A stretch of 64,000 bases of DNA from Patagioenas fasciata. Taxonomy: Eukaryota; Chordata; Aves; Columbiformes; Columbidae. Shown piece by piece: positions 25,394 through 38,100 of the stretch. Position 1 is the stretch's first letter. Every line of letters starts with the position of its first letter. Location of the stretch: positions 46,083,501-46,147,500 of the forward strand of contig NC_092523.1 of assembly GCF_037038585.1 (NCBI RefSeq). The letters are read 5' to 3'. The notes below the pieces were generated by a model. It saw nothing but the letters and a program-made list of their open reading frames with translations, was not told the origin of the DNA and did not search any database. A program made the position numbers and the translations under genes.

Positions 25394-28369
25394 TTTAGTG
25401 GGTTGTGGAGTTTTCTCTGACCCTGAGACATACATACTCATGTCTGTGCATCTGGACTTTCTTACCCTCAGAAGGTGATCACATGCAGACTGGTCACTGG
25501 GAACAGTCCCTGGCCCATGCTGTCAGCTGAACTGTTTGGGAAAAGGTTGGCTGGAGCAGGTCCAGATCACACCAGGGAGTTTGGCAGTGTTTAAAGATAC
25601 AGATGTTTATCAGCCATCAGTCAATTCTGTGTTCTGACTGCTCTCTTCAGTTATTAGCTTTTGTATACTCATACTAATGAGGGTAAATAATGTAGTTCAT
25701 AATCAGTTGTGATCATCTAAGTGAGTACATCCCATCTGTATATGTTTTATATATAAAGCATTTAAGCAGTTGCTATAGTGTCTCAATTCCATTAACAGGC
25801 TTTCTGCTATCAGAATGTAAAGATGAATTAGTAAAGTGCCTTGTAAATGTGACTAATCTCTATCTAGCTGAAAATAGTTATGTAGGTCATGGATGGTTAG
25901 AATTTTTCTCATTTGGAAAAAAAGAATGTATTTTAATAAGCATATGTGATTTTGTGGTTTTCCTAAGGTTGACTTGATTCGAAAAAGTATTGTCTAAACA
26001 GAAAGTGTGGTGATTCACTGTGATTGAAATACAAAGGCCTTTGGTACAATGTATTTATCCACCAACTGGTTTGAAAGGCTTCTTTCTGTTTTTAAATTGT
26101 CATAGAGCCAAATTCTGCTTTCAGACAGAAGCATGTGGCTCCCCTGCAGTCAGCAGATATGAAGTCATTGGAAACTGTATGTAAACTTATAATGATACAA
26201 TGCGGCTCAAAATTTTTAGTACTTCTGTCTAGTCTTTTTCAACAAAATATTCAATAATCTCATTTATTCTAAATGCTTTTTGATACATTTTGTGCAGCTG
26301 ACTGATACTGAGCACGTAACAGTAGTGAGTGGCTGACCTTGTGGTGTGATCAGAAATCATTGTTTGTTGAGATGAAAGGCCCCTTGGGCTCAGCCTTGCA
26401 AAGTGCATGGCTTTATGGTTTTAGTTCTGCCAGCTTGGTCAACATATACTTGATATTAAACATCTGAGTCAGCTCACGGAAATAATGAGGTTGCTCTTGT
26501 ATTCAAAGACAAACACACTGAATTGCTTCTCTGGGTACAGCACAGATCTTCTCACAGGACTGGCTTTCTATTTTATGTGCTTATGCATAAACATCGATCT
26601 GGCTGCTACTCTGGTAAACCACAGTGTTTCTCTTATCAGAATGGCTGACAGTAGCTTGGGAAATGTGGATTATAGTACCTGTCAGGAATCATATTACTTT
26701 TTGCTAAGTAAATTAAAAAGGTCATAACCACAATTGATACTGATGTACAGGCATAATCAATTGTCTGTATTATAGATTCATACAGCAATGATCAAGTCAG
26801 AGGGCATTTCTGGTAGGTTAATAGCTACCTGATAGTCCAGACTCACGTACAGTTTTAATGAGAAAGATAAGTAAATTTGATTTTAGTAGTGCTGCAGCTA
26901 TAGTCTTAGAAGTACATGATATCCAGACCAATGCCAGAAAATCGAAGCTATGTGGTTGAATTCTTTCTGACAGTTGAAGAGTGAAGACTGCTGTTCAGTG
27001 AAAGTTCAATCAAATCCTTCTTTCCTGGAATATGTATACGAGATATGTTTTTTGGAGTTTGTCCAGAGCTGCAAGTTGTCTTTCCCCCATTTTGCCTTTT
27101 TTTAAGGAGATGTTCCACTTTGCGTCACACCCAAACAGGGTACTTGGGCTGAAGTTAACATGAGGTCCTTTACTGTACCTTATTACTTACTCTTATTGCA
27201 AGCTTGAAACATGAACTACATCACTACTTTTCATCAGAGTAGTTTACTTTATAAACCAGCCACAGCTTCACACACAATGACATTCGGGTAACCACACAAA
27301 GCCTGCTTTTTTGTTAGGTGTTCCCAGCTGGCAGTGAGAAGATTTAGAACATTTTATTGGTTTGTTTTGAAATTCAAGTAGCTGATGATAAATAGATTTT
27401 GTGGGTTGTTGCAGTACAGGATGCCTCTCTGGCCTCTTCTGCAGGGACTGGCTGGGTGTCTTACAGTAAAGGTTTGGTTCTTGTGCTCACCCATTAATGC
27501 ATGGCTAGCAGATTTGCCATGGCAGGCTGCCTGAGGGTACATTATAAATACATTTTAAAATCTGAACAGCACAATGATGAATTAGCATATTCACTAACTG
27601 AAGAGGTTGCTGACTGAAAATTAGCAAGTCACAGACCTTTACTGCTAACTCCGTCATCCATTAAGAAAATGCTTGATCTGTCTCTCTCTGTCACTTCTGA
27701 GTACACTGTGGGAAAGAGAAGTTCCAATTGAAATGCAAGCCAAGTAAAACAGGAGAAAAATGTTGTTTTCTGTGAACTGAAAAACTGGGTTACAAGTTTG
27801 CGTAGATGGAGGGGGCTCCAAAGGGTCAATTATTTGAAATCCTTCATACTGTTTGACAAATACCTAAAAATACCAGTGAAGTTAAGACTTTGGAGGTTTG
27901 TTGGGGTTTTTTGGTGTTGTTTTGTTATTTTTTTTTTCCACTTCATCAGTTCTACACGTTAGGATATTTTGCCACTGATTAGAGTAAAAAACTTGTCTAT
28001 ATTATTCACTTTTTTTGAAACCCAAACACCTGAAGTCACCTGGTTAAGAAACCAGTGTACTTACGCATTTCCATGTTATATATATATACATTTTATATAT
28101 ATAGTATTTTATAATCGCCAAGTGCATTGCTGTGCCCCTAGCTACTATTAGTAGATGCTGATGACAGAGATTGATATTTATTATGGAGTATTGCCCAGTT
28201 TAGCTGGAATGCACACACTAAGGGGTCTGAGACAAGCTACGGTCCTTCACATATCTGTAGAAAATGTTGTGATCTGCAGTGATCTCCAGCCTTTAATTGC
28301 ATTGACTGATTGCACAGCAGGCTTCAGGGATAGAAAAACGAAAAAAAAAAGGTGCTGGCAGATCCTGGT
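25394..28369. other. Gene-free AT-rich segment left of the solo LTR
   Basis: No exon is supported. A TA-rich run is at about 28076-28110 and an A10 run at about 28341-28350, just before the LTR. Open frames are all at or below 99 codons, and the longest runs into the LTR's C tract. Confidence 0.6.
28365..28369. repeat. 5-bp target-site duplication, left copy (CTGGT)
   Basis: CTGGT directly precedes the LTR's terminal TGT. An identical pentamer follows the terminal ACA at 29186-29190. A 5-bp duplication is typical of class III (ERVL-like) avian endogenous retroviruses; class II usually gives 6 and class I gives 4. Confidence 0.75.
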
Positions 28370-28402
28370 TGTGGCAGTTGAGCACCGTCCCCCCCGCTCC
28401 CT

Positions 28403-28428
28403 CCCCCCCCCCCCCCCCCCCCCCCCCC
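28403..28428. repeat. C26 homopolymer in the LTR U3
   Basis: Twenty-six consecutive C's follow a shorter C run (28389-28395). The opposite strand is a G26 tract able to form quadruplex structures. Such runs are length-unstable and error-prone in sequencing, so the exact length is uncertain. Confidence 0.9.
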
Positions 28429-28720
28429 GCCGTGAGATCTGGAGCTTTCAATAGGGCAGCTGATGGCTCTTTAGCACCTTTTGTCCCCCATTGTGCCTGT
28501 CCTAAGGTGCACACCTTTCTTGGTGCCAAGTTTCTGATAGACCCTTCAACCCCCAGCCCTGGGCATGGTGACTCCTCACTCCTCGCTCACCTCCCCTGGC
28601 TGGGGGGCAGGAAGGGCAGGACCCCCGGTCAATAGACAGGGTCCTCAGCCAAGAAGGTGTCCAGGCCCAGGGAAGCCTCTGGACCACACTTGTGATGAGC
28701 ACAGCCAGATCTGACCAAGC

Positions 28721-28728
28721 TATAAAAC
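28721..28728 (+). promoter_or_regulatory. LTR TATA box
   Basis: TATAAAAC is followed by GC-rich sequence, in the position expected for the U3 promoter. Predicted initiation is about 28750. It drives the plus strand and could act as an ectopic promoter. Confidence 0.6.
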
Positions 28729-29124
28729 AGGGCCCCTGCCAAAGCCCCGCTTGGAGTGGTCTTCTGGAAGCAGTGGGTCTGTGATCAAAGCCCTGCCCTG
28801 AGATCAGGGACACCATCTAAGGAGGCTCCGTGAGACTGAGAGCCCTCGCTTTCTCCTTGATGAGTGATTTCTTATGGATATACCCTTGAATGAGCCCTTG
28901 CCCACTCCAGGCAAACAATTATTTCTTCTGGGTACCCTTGAGTAAAAGAGGCTTCTTCTTTTTTGTGTGTGCACCCTGTGGATCATTATTCTTGTGTGGT
29001 CATACAGTAATAATATCCTCAACTGGAACACTGAACCTGCGGTTTACTGAATGTTGCCAGAGTGATGAATAATTTTGGATAAATCCTGTTCCTACTTGGT
29101 TCTCTGCTAGACAGTTCTGTGTAG

Positions 29125-29130
29125 AATAAA
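29125..29130 (+). terminator. LTR polyadenylation signal (AATAAA)
   Basis: A canonical AATAAA lies 55 bp before the LTR's end and is followed by a GT-rich stretch (GTCCGTTTGGAGCTTGTC). This matches the usual R/U5 signal order. Its distance from the TATA box implies a rather long R region of nearly 400 nt. Confidence 0.65.
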
Positions 29131-29185
29131 GTCCGTTTGGAGCTTGTCACCTGCCTAAATAGATTTCTTGGGAGCCTCCGTGACA

Positions 29186-29190
29186 CTGGT
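29186..29190. repeat. 5-bp target-site duplication, right copy (CTGGT)
   Basis: Identical to the pentamer at 28365-28369 and immediately after the LTR's terminal ACA. Confidence 0.75.
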
Positions 29191-32100
29191 AATATTGCTA
29201 GTGGACACCATGCATAAGAATTAAGAAATAGGACTTCTGGGATTAATGTAATTTGCTTATATACTAAATGTAAACAAGAAAATATGTCTGCGCAAGGAAT
29301 TCGGAATCTGCTAGTATCCAGTTAGTGTTGCAAGGGCAGTACTTAGGGCTTATTCTTACTTTTGTATCACTGTATGTCTTGTGTCAGAAGACCCCTGGCA
29401 TAGTTACTCATTGATCTTTATTTACACTGACAGATATGGCTGACTCTAAGATCTTCCTCAAATCTACATTCATTGACCATTAATGTTGCAATGATCCCTT
29501 CCCAATGCCCCTGGAAAACCAGTTTCATTTCTGGTATCAGGTCGACTACGGTCCTTTTTGCCAATTTTTTAGAATTTATGTGTAAGAGTTTACTTGAGCG
29601 CAGGAAGTTTTTCAGCATTAACATAGAAGTTTAATCCTCTTGACTTGCAGCGTGTCTCTTCCCTACCCCTTCTCTTGGCTGTTGCAAGTAGACACAACTT
29701 AGAGTCACCCACAGGCTAGTTATTGAAAATGTCACCACAAGGGACAGATGCAAAAAAAGTATGTGCACAAAGGACAAATGCGAAAAAACATTTGCTTAAG
29801 CGTGTTTGCACACATTGTTGTTCAATAAGGTATATAAACAATGTAATTTAAAATAATTTTAAATACTGTTGAGCAGTTAAAAGTAATTCTTAAGAAAATT
29901 CAGAGCGCACGACATTGAAATTGTGCTCAGAAAGATTGCTTCTTCTGTCCTTTTTCATTTTTTATCAGGAATATCAAGACAATGCATTTCTTTTCAGGTG
30001 GCTTGACTGAAATTGTTATATTGTATTTTATCTGACTGTCACCAAACATTGAACTTTGTGTCATTTCAGTATTTTGGGTAGGGGGCACATCTGCAATGAT
30101 GCCCACAGATTTTGTATTTTGGAGGGCAACGTCCTAGTTTTTTCCCTCTAGGCTGATATTCCTGGCTGAACTACATCTGTATTCAATAAATCTAAGGCAG
30201 GTTACTTTCTGCCTGAGCATCAAAGTGCACGGGAGAAGCAGCACAGCTGACTACAACCCCTGGAAGGAGACAATGCTTTGGCTTTAGTACACCTTAGTTG
30301 CTCACAGGATTTTAGCTTAGTACAAACATAACCACCTTAGGTGGTTCTGACAAAACGTACACTATGGCAGCAAGTAACTCAATGCATGTTGACATCATCT
30401 GACAAGTTCCGTAAATACCGGGAAGGCTGGTACACATCGGGTGCTCGCTTGCCATGACTACACGCACCAACATCTTCTAAACACAGCGTCATCACTTTGG
30501 ACCTTTGTTAATGTCTGCAATGCAACAAACATGAAAATAACAACACAAAGTAAATTTCATTTCATGTGGTGCTTTACTCTGCATTATGAGAAGTTACAAA
30601 ATAACAATTTGGCTTAAAAAAGAAAAATCGCCATGTAAGGAACTAAAATGCCAGAGTTTATTTCCACTTGTGCTTAAATTGTATAAATGGTTTATTCAAG
30701 ATTTGCAAACATTGTATCTTGATTACAACTGGCCTTTTTCACTTGCAGCTATTCAAACATGACAAGATTAGGTATAATAGGAGTAGCATTTAACCCATGT
30801 AAAAATAATCATAATCTGACAAAGTACTAAGTAAACTTTGTTATTCCTTTTGACAGACCAAGACTCTCCAGAAACTTTCTGAAGATATTGTTTGCTACAG
30901 CATTTTAAAGAAAAAAATTACTGACACTTATGTGGTAATATGTCGCCAGAGAGTGGTAGGAGGCCTTGCTGATGATGTGAGATGAGAAAATGCAAAAATA
31001 TGCAACTGAGTATAAAGACATGATAGAGGAACCGCCTTTTAGTTTGTTTCTCAAGTGTCAAGCTTAAGCAGTCTTTACAGACACGACTGGAAAGAAACGA
31101 TGGGAATATAAAATCTTATTACTTCTACCGAACAACTGTCATCACTGGTCTGTGTATTTTGTAGTTAACTGATTATTATATTCCAAATTTTGAGGCCTAG
31201 CTGAGAGAGCAAGAACCTATGACGGGACACAGAGGCAAGGGGCCCAGAGCAAGAGGGCTTTTCCTTTCTGGAAGCACTGTGAAAGTAGGACACTTCTCCT
31301 ACAGCAACAGTGCACTGCAACATAAAGAATACGTGATTACTGGGTTTTATCATTTTTTAATGTTAGCAATATTCTGAGAAATGTAATTGTAATCATTCAG
31401 GAGTAAAAATACTTTTCAAAGCGAAGAAGCAGAAAGCTTCTTCTGAAGCTGATCTGTAACGTGCCTTGCTTACTGCTTTTGTAACTATTCATCTATGTAA
31501 TTCCATAAATCCCTGGGAAACCGTGTTTTTAGGGGATGATCAGTGTATATACAAGGGCGGAGGATAAGACAAAGTACCAGCCATGTAACTGACATGCTGA
31601 GCTATTTAGGCAAATCCAGGGATATAACACCAGAGAAGCTCAAGCCTGGTGGTCACACTGGAGGATATCACATGTTTATATAATTCTCTTCAATGTTTAT
31701 GGAAAATCCGATGGAAAGTTTTCTGAATTTTTCTCCCGATTCTTGCTGAAACTCAGATGTTTTCAAGCCAAGCTCCTGTTTCCTGCAGCAATTGTCTTTC
31801 AGTAGAAATCAACTTAGATCAGCCAAAACTAACCAGTAACCAGCTAAATAGTTCCACAAGTCTGCTGGTATATGAATTAAGTAACAAAATCAATTTATCT
31901 TACCAAAATAGGAATATTTGAATAATATTGTTGGTAGAAAGAAGGTTCTTCTTTTAGCTAAACTTGGCTTGGGAATGCAATCCAATTTATTTACTTGACT
32001 TGAATCCTTAAAGCCTCTATGTGACACCTGCTTAGCACTAACCGAAGCTTAACTACAGGTGTCCTGTTGACCTGCTATTTTGTCATTTGTGATTCAGATG

Positions 32101-35100
32101 AGCAAGTCTAAAAATTCTGTATTACATTGAAACAGTAATGTAAATGAAACAGCTTACCAAGACTCAGATTTAACTAGCTAACATCCATGCAAGTCTCTGT
32201 GTCTCATGTTTCGTGTTGTTTGGACTTCATGATGGCTTTTAACCATATACATGTAAATTCACATAACTTTATATTAGGAGGTGAACACATCAAATTAATT
32301 ATTAATAGAAGAGAAAAAAAGGAACTACTTTGTTATGCATGGAGTGAAATTTGTGCTTATATCTAAAAAGAAAATGTTTAATTCTATGATTCATTGGAGA
32401 ATGTAAGGAAAATATTTATAATCTCTTTGAAGGTTACTGCCACATTAACAGAATTCAATAGGTAAAATAAAATATTCTTTATTAACACAGCACAGAGCAC
32501 CCGTAATTTATACCTACATTTTCTCTAATATACTTCTCCATTATTTCATAATTTTTGCTTTATCACACAAGGAACTTGTAAAATCAGGGTAAGTGCAATA
32601 AAGGAACACTAATAGCAATTCAGTAACCACATTGAGACAAATGCATTTCATCTGCTGATTTCACATCTAAGACTAGCACTGAAACTTGACCTTCCTAACC
32701 TATCCATAGCATACAGCATTTCAATACAATCATTTTCAGCCAAAAAAAAATTGACTCAGGGAGTCAGGTTTTGTTCTGACATTGACAGAGTTGTGCAGTG
32801 GTTATGTCACTGTAAAACTTGTCTCAAGAAAGTTCCAAGTGTCAATTAAGGAATTTAAAATAGCTATAGTTGGATTAAAGAAGAGCTTTGATGGCAGCTA
32901 TTATGACACGTTATTTAAGTTAAAAAATTACTGGTGAGAACTGAGGAAAGGTTCTCACGATAATTAGATGTAATAATAGAAGTAGCTCGCAGAGCAACAG
33001 AGCATTTTAATTTCCCTACAGTTATTTTTGGACTTAACTGCCCCCCATCCTCCCAGGTAATAGTCAGATCCAAAAGCAAACAGTGTGCCACGTTAGAGGT
33101 AAGGGTATAAAACTGGCTAGTTTACATCCACAGTTTGTGAGACTGCTCCGTTCCTGGAGCATTGTTTAAAGTACAATGCAAGGCACTGGGTCAAAGATAG
33201 TTCAGACTAAATCTAGTCCCCTGCCAATGGCTGTCAACTGTTTCATGCAAGACTGACATTGTCTGCTCCTATGTGAATAAACTTCCTGTGAACAGGGATC
33301 AAATGTGAGACTTACTTTATGCTTCCATTTATTAATGGAATATATCTGGAATTGTGAATCCCATGTGTATTTGCTAGTCAAAATGTCATGTTTTCAGTCT
33401 AGCAAAACTGTTAGTCAGAGACAGCAAATTCACTTTTAATATACAAATTAATGATATTGACTGGAGCTCCATTTAAAAAATTTCACCAGATAGTAAAAGT
33501 TGCATATACGCACTGAGACATACAAGCAATGATTAAGTAGCAGCTCCCAGTGAGAGAGAGGCACGTGTTAAGTTGGAATGGCTAAGAACACAAAATATTA
33601 CCAGCCTGCAAGGAAACAAATTAAGCAGATTTAACTGATACTACCATTTGTTTTTCTTTGGTTCAGGCAAGATACATGATTCTATTTATGGAGAATGCAG
33701 TTTAGGTTAGACCTACAAAGAAACTTAGTGAAACACGCTTGGTAGTTTTGGGGAGATGTCAGTGACTGTTTGGTTCAGGATAGAACAGTCAGTTCTCCCT
33801 CTGCCTGGGGCTCTTGGGTGCTGCCAGATTTACAGTGATCATATTTCCAGAACACAAGCCTTGAAAATGTGGTAAGGAGAACATACCTGCTACTGCTTCC
33901 AGTGCCTGTGCTAACGTCTTTATTGAAGGTCTTAGCAGAAGGCGTATTCAATAACTTTGATGATCAGGCTATATATCTATCAGTGATATTTCTCTGTCAG
34001 AGTATCAAAAGATTATACTAAACAAAATTATGAGTGATATCTATTTTCATATCTATATTTAAGAACATGAAGCAACACATGCCAGGATTTCTCAGTTTTC
34101 ATTTATTGTTTTGACATCGGCAAGAAAAGTGGGTGTCTTACACCAGCATATGACAAACAACAGATGATCTTGCGCGGTCACTGTGGAAAATGCATTGCTG
34201 AAAAAGAGATTAATATTTTTGCTTTTGTGACAAAGATAAACCATAGCATTTTTTAAGTGTCCCTACTGTTACTTAGACGCCAGGTTGCCAGAGTTACAAG
34301 TAAAAGAAAGGTGCGAGAAATATTTGGGATTCTTTTCAAATTTTTTTTTAATTAGGTAATTAATATAATTCAAAGTTAAAATATGTAATATTCCACATGG
34401 AAGAAAGAGATTTTCTGTTAAGAAGGTGGCAGTTGACAGGTTTTGATAAAAGTTCATCGAAGACAACAGAAAGCACTCTGCTTTCTGTGAGAGGCCGCCA
34501 TCTGATTTAGGAAGCAGATTCGAAAAAATACATGTTTTCCTTTATTCTGAGTTTACTAGGTGTTGATTCAGCGAGGGTGTACAGAGAGGACTACAATTGT
34601 AAAAAAAAAAAAAAAAAAAGTTACATGGTAGCTTGTTCACTGTACAGCAAAGTTTGGTAGTATTATAATAAAGGCATGAAACATCAAGACAACATTCTCT
34701 GATGACAAATACAAACCCCACACTAGCCCAAGATGTGTTAGCAGGCTGCTGCAGACTAAACTAGCACTGTCCTGGTTTACCTGTGAAGGTCATTGCAGAG
34801 GAAGGGCATCAGCTTGCCTGACAGAGGCTGGAAGGAGGTCTGGCTCTCCTTAGCTGGTGCTTTTGTGGAAGTCTGAGGTGTGAGGAGCATGGCCAGGTTT
34901 TTTTAGCCAACTACCACCGGTTATGCTTGCATAGGTACATAGTGTTTCTGTCACTGCGTGGGGCTGGTCTTTTGACGCATCAGAGTTGTGGTGATTCAAT
35001 TACGCAGGTCCGCTTCAAATAACTGAAAAGGCAGATTTAAATAATACACTTGTCTGTGGAGCAGTCTGGAGTTATTTTTTTACAAAGTAGTGTGACCACC

Positions 35101-38100
35101 TCCACTGTTGTCAGGTGTTTTATTTTTCTCCCTTTTGGTGAGTCTTTGTTGCCACATTTGGCCATGTAAGGCCAAAGCCCTGTTGTACGGAAGCTGCATC
35201 TGTGCTGTTGGATGTGATGCTGAGCTGGTGGTCCTGGAAGGAATGAAATGGTGTCAGAAGGGTTTTGCCACTTTGGCTGGGCAGTCCTCTGAGAAGCTGG
35301 ATTCATTGGTCTCGGCACAGTGGTGTGCTAATGCACACCTCTAGAATCTCAGATAACAGCTCCTTGCAGTGATGTGGGGTCACATATGTGCACATTGCGG
35401 GATTTTTAGAGTCAAAGCATGGAGGGCTGTGATTCATTTTGATGATTATCCACTGCGGGAGGATAAACATCCTTATTTAAGTGCTGAGACTTGCTTTATG
35501 ATGCACAGAGGTTGCTGGGGGCTCTTCAAACAAAACTGAAAGAGCCCTAACCTGCCCAGCTGGGAACATTGTTGACCAGATTATGTCTTAAATACCTAAA
35601 ACATTTTTCTTGTTTGTGTCATTCAGTGCTCAGCTGCTGCCAAGCCTGTGAGAAATCTGTGCTTTCTGAGACCTGAATGCATTGGGTACTAAATTTCTTG
35701 TTTCACCTGAAGTTCTGTTTCTGGGTATGTCAGAAGCCTCTTAGTGGGTCTGTGGTTGCTGGTAGCTAACCTCCAGATCACAAAACCTTACAGGGATGCA
35801 CTTAGACTACACTTGTATTAGTTAATCTTGTGGCCTAGTGGGGCTGGTTGGCAACAGGCCCTTAATGTCCATCCTATACAGTTCTCAAGGGGTTTTGTTT
35901 CAGACAAGATCCTGTGGACTGAATGGCCAGTTGTGGTCAGAGTCCATTAGGTGGTTTCTAGGTTCCATCTTTAGCTTTCATTTCATCCAGAAGGAACCCA
36001 TTAATGTACACCAAGACTCTTCTGTGATCCATAAACAGTAAGTAGGAGCAATTAGGAGATTCACTTTAAAGGTGCACTCCTGGTATGAACTAAATTTGTG
36101 GATGCACCTTTGAATACCAAAAAGTGTCCATATCTAAAAGTCAATGAATTATGCTACAAAATGTATGCTGCAAGTTGCTGCCAGATGATTAAGAGCTCGA
36201 TGAAAAGACGGGGCTTGTTTTCCGTATAATGAAGAATTTATCATACTAATAAAATAAATCACAGCTAGATATACACTCAATGGTCTGCTGAAACCTCTCT
36301 CTGCTGTTACAGGAAATAAAATTGTGCTATAGAAAAATACAAATATATGAAATATCTTCCATTTTCTAGTTCTGCAACTTATTTTCCCCTGGCAAAATTA
36401 ACTAATAAGCTTATTTAAATTCTACAAACAGTTCTTTATTAGTAGAGGTTTCTGTCTGATTAAGCTGGGCAGGAATTACTATTCTGTGTAAGGAAGAGTT
36501 CAACAGTATATCAGAACAAAAGGAATAATGGACAAACCATCTCCTTACTGTGTGGATGAAGAGATGGTGGGTGTGTTGTGCAATATGTCTTAAATACACA
36601 TCTCCTATTGGACAATAGTGAAACTGAACTTCTAGTGCTCCTCAAACTCAGAACTCATTTGTTTTCATGTATGGTGGAAAAAATTCAGACATTATGTGTG
36701 GTAACAACAATGAAGCCATAGAACAGTGATGCAGAAGGTACAAAGTGTTGTGTCTTCATGTGAAAAGCATTTCCAGAGATGAATTAAACACAGTTCCTTT
36801 GCCCAGCAAATGAAGATTTTAGTTGACCTGCCTGTAAATTCCAGTTTCCTAATATTCTACAGAATAGTCTGGTATACAGCCAAGTATTTTGCATATCATT
36901 TGAACAGAACAGCCTGCTGGCAGTGCACCTGGTCTCCTGTGCAAAGACCTAAATGAAGGAAAGATTTGCACACAATGTGTCTAGTTTGAATGCAAAATCT
37001 TAATATTTGAAAGTCTCAGGCACTTAGAAAAAACAATACTGCTGTGTTCCAGCAACTATTTGAGTAAACTCAAACTTCAGTCAGAAGGCTTGGCAAGGAG
37101 TTTGTGGTAGTCATGAACTCTTGCAGCTGACTTTTAACGTGAAGGATTCTTCATATTATGTGAAGAACTTACTATAAATCAATTGGATTGATTTGGTGGC
37201 AGAGCTGTTCTCCAGTCTTCCACAGCATCCTCAGAAAAGGAATCGGTGTGAAAAGTGACACCACGAGGTTTCAGGCAGGTATTAGGACTACAGAAGGGAG
37301 CTTTTATTGTTAGATCACTGCAAATATATGGAGTTTTGAAAAAATGCGCCATTTGGTAACGCAATGTGAGCTTTTCCTATTGGTAGAGATTTTTTTTAAC
37401 AATTACCTGGTGTCCATTTGGCTGTGACTATCTTTTTTTTGCAAGCAGTTAGTGTCTTAGAATCTATTTGCCAAACAAACAAACACACAAAAGCATTACC
37501 TCATTTTAACTCTCAATAATGGTGTGGAGAGCTAAAGGAGATAAAGATATTTAAGGCTTTAACTTGACAAATTATGTGCCCACCACTGCATGTTAAATGT
37601 TAAGCAATAGCTCTGAAAATTACCTTTCATTAAGGTTGTGGTTTATTTGGTAAATATTCGGTGTGTGCCATCATACAGGGAGTAGTTAACTGCACATTTC
37701 CTTTGCTTCCTGTGGGCTATAAGGCTAAATAGCCTTAACATTAACAATTACTTTAAACATGGCTCTGCTGCCCCAGTCTTTCTTAAAATTTACCTTGCCA
37801 AGGAGAGGAAAGACCGTGCTGGAATGTAGCAGCTAACAAAAATCTGAAGCAAATTCAGGGCAAACCAGGAATTGCATATTTTTAGTGAGTATCACAGGGC
37901 ACACAGAGTTAGAAAATAAAACCTGGGGATAGGGGAGTCGATCCGAAGTGGAACTAGGTGCATGAATTCTATTTAAATCCTTAACTGTTACATTCAGACA
38001 ACTTGCTCAGTCCCTTAAGTACCTTGCTCATTGTCTTTGACTTTAAGCTCCTCACAGACACAACCATGCTCCAATAGTCCAGATCCGTCTTGATTTTTAA

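Larger units (their letters stand above)
28370..29185 (+). mobile_element. Solo LTR of an endogenous retrovirus, probably ERVL-like
   Basis: An 816-bp unit begins TGTGGCAG and ends GTGACA, giving the TGT...ACA termini of retroviral LTRs. It is bounded by identical CTGGT pentamers. Internal order fits a plus-oriented LTR. U3 holds a C26 tract near its start and a TATAAAAC box at 28721-28728. A probable R region follows, then AATAAA at 29125-29130 and a short U5. Composition is clearly more GC-rich than the flanks. No gag, pol or env sequence lies on either side, so this is a solo LTR left by recombination between the two LTRs of a provirus. The family name is not recognised. The 5-bp duplication points to class III. 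The intact duplication suggests a moderately young insertion. Confidence 0.8.

Noticed and set aside
28293..28816. Overlapping open frames of 78-104 codons with poly-Pro or poly-Gly runs
   Set aside because: They lie in the solo LTR and read through the C26 tract; no retroviral protein signature is visible.
31423..31443. Small hairpin GAAGAAGC-AGAAA-GCTTCTTC considered as an RNA gene
   Set aside because: The 8-bp stem stops abruptly on both sides, too short for a microRNA precursor; no other RNA-gene evidence.
34601..34619. A19 as tail of a processed pseudogene
   Set aside because: No gene-like sequence upstream and no flanking duplication, unlike the A17 at 5360.
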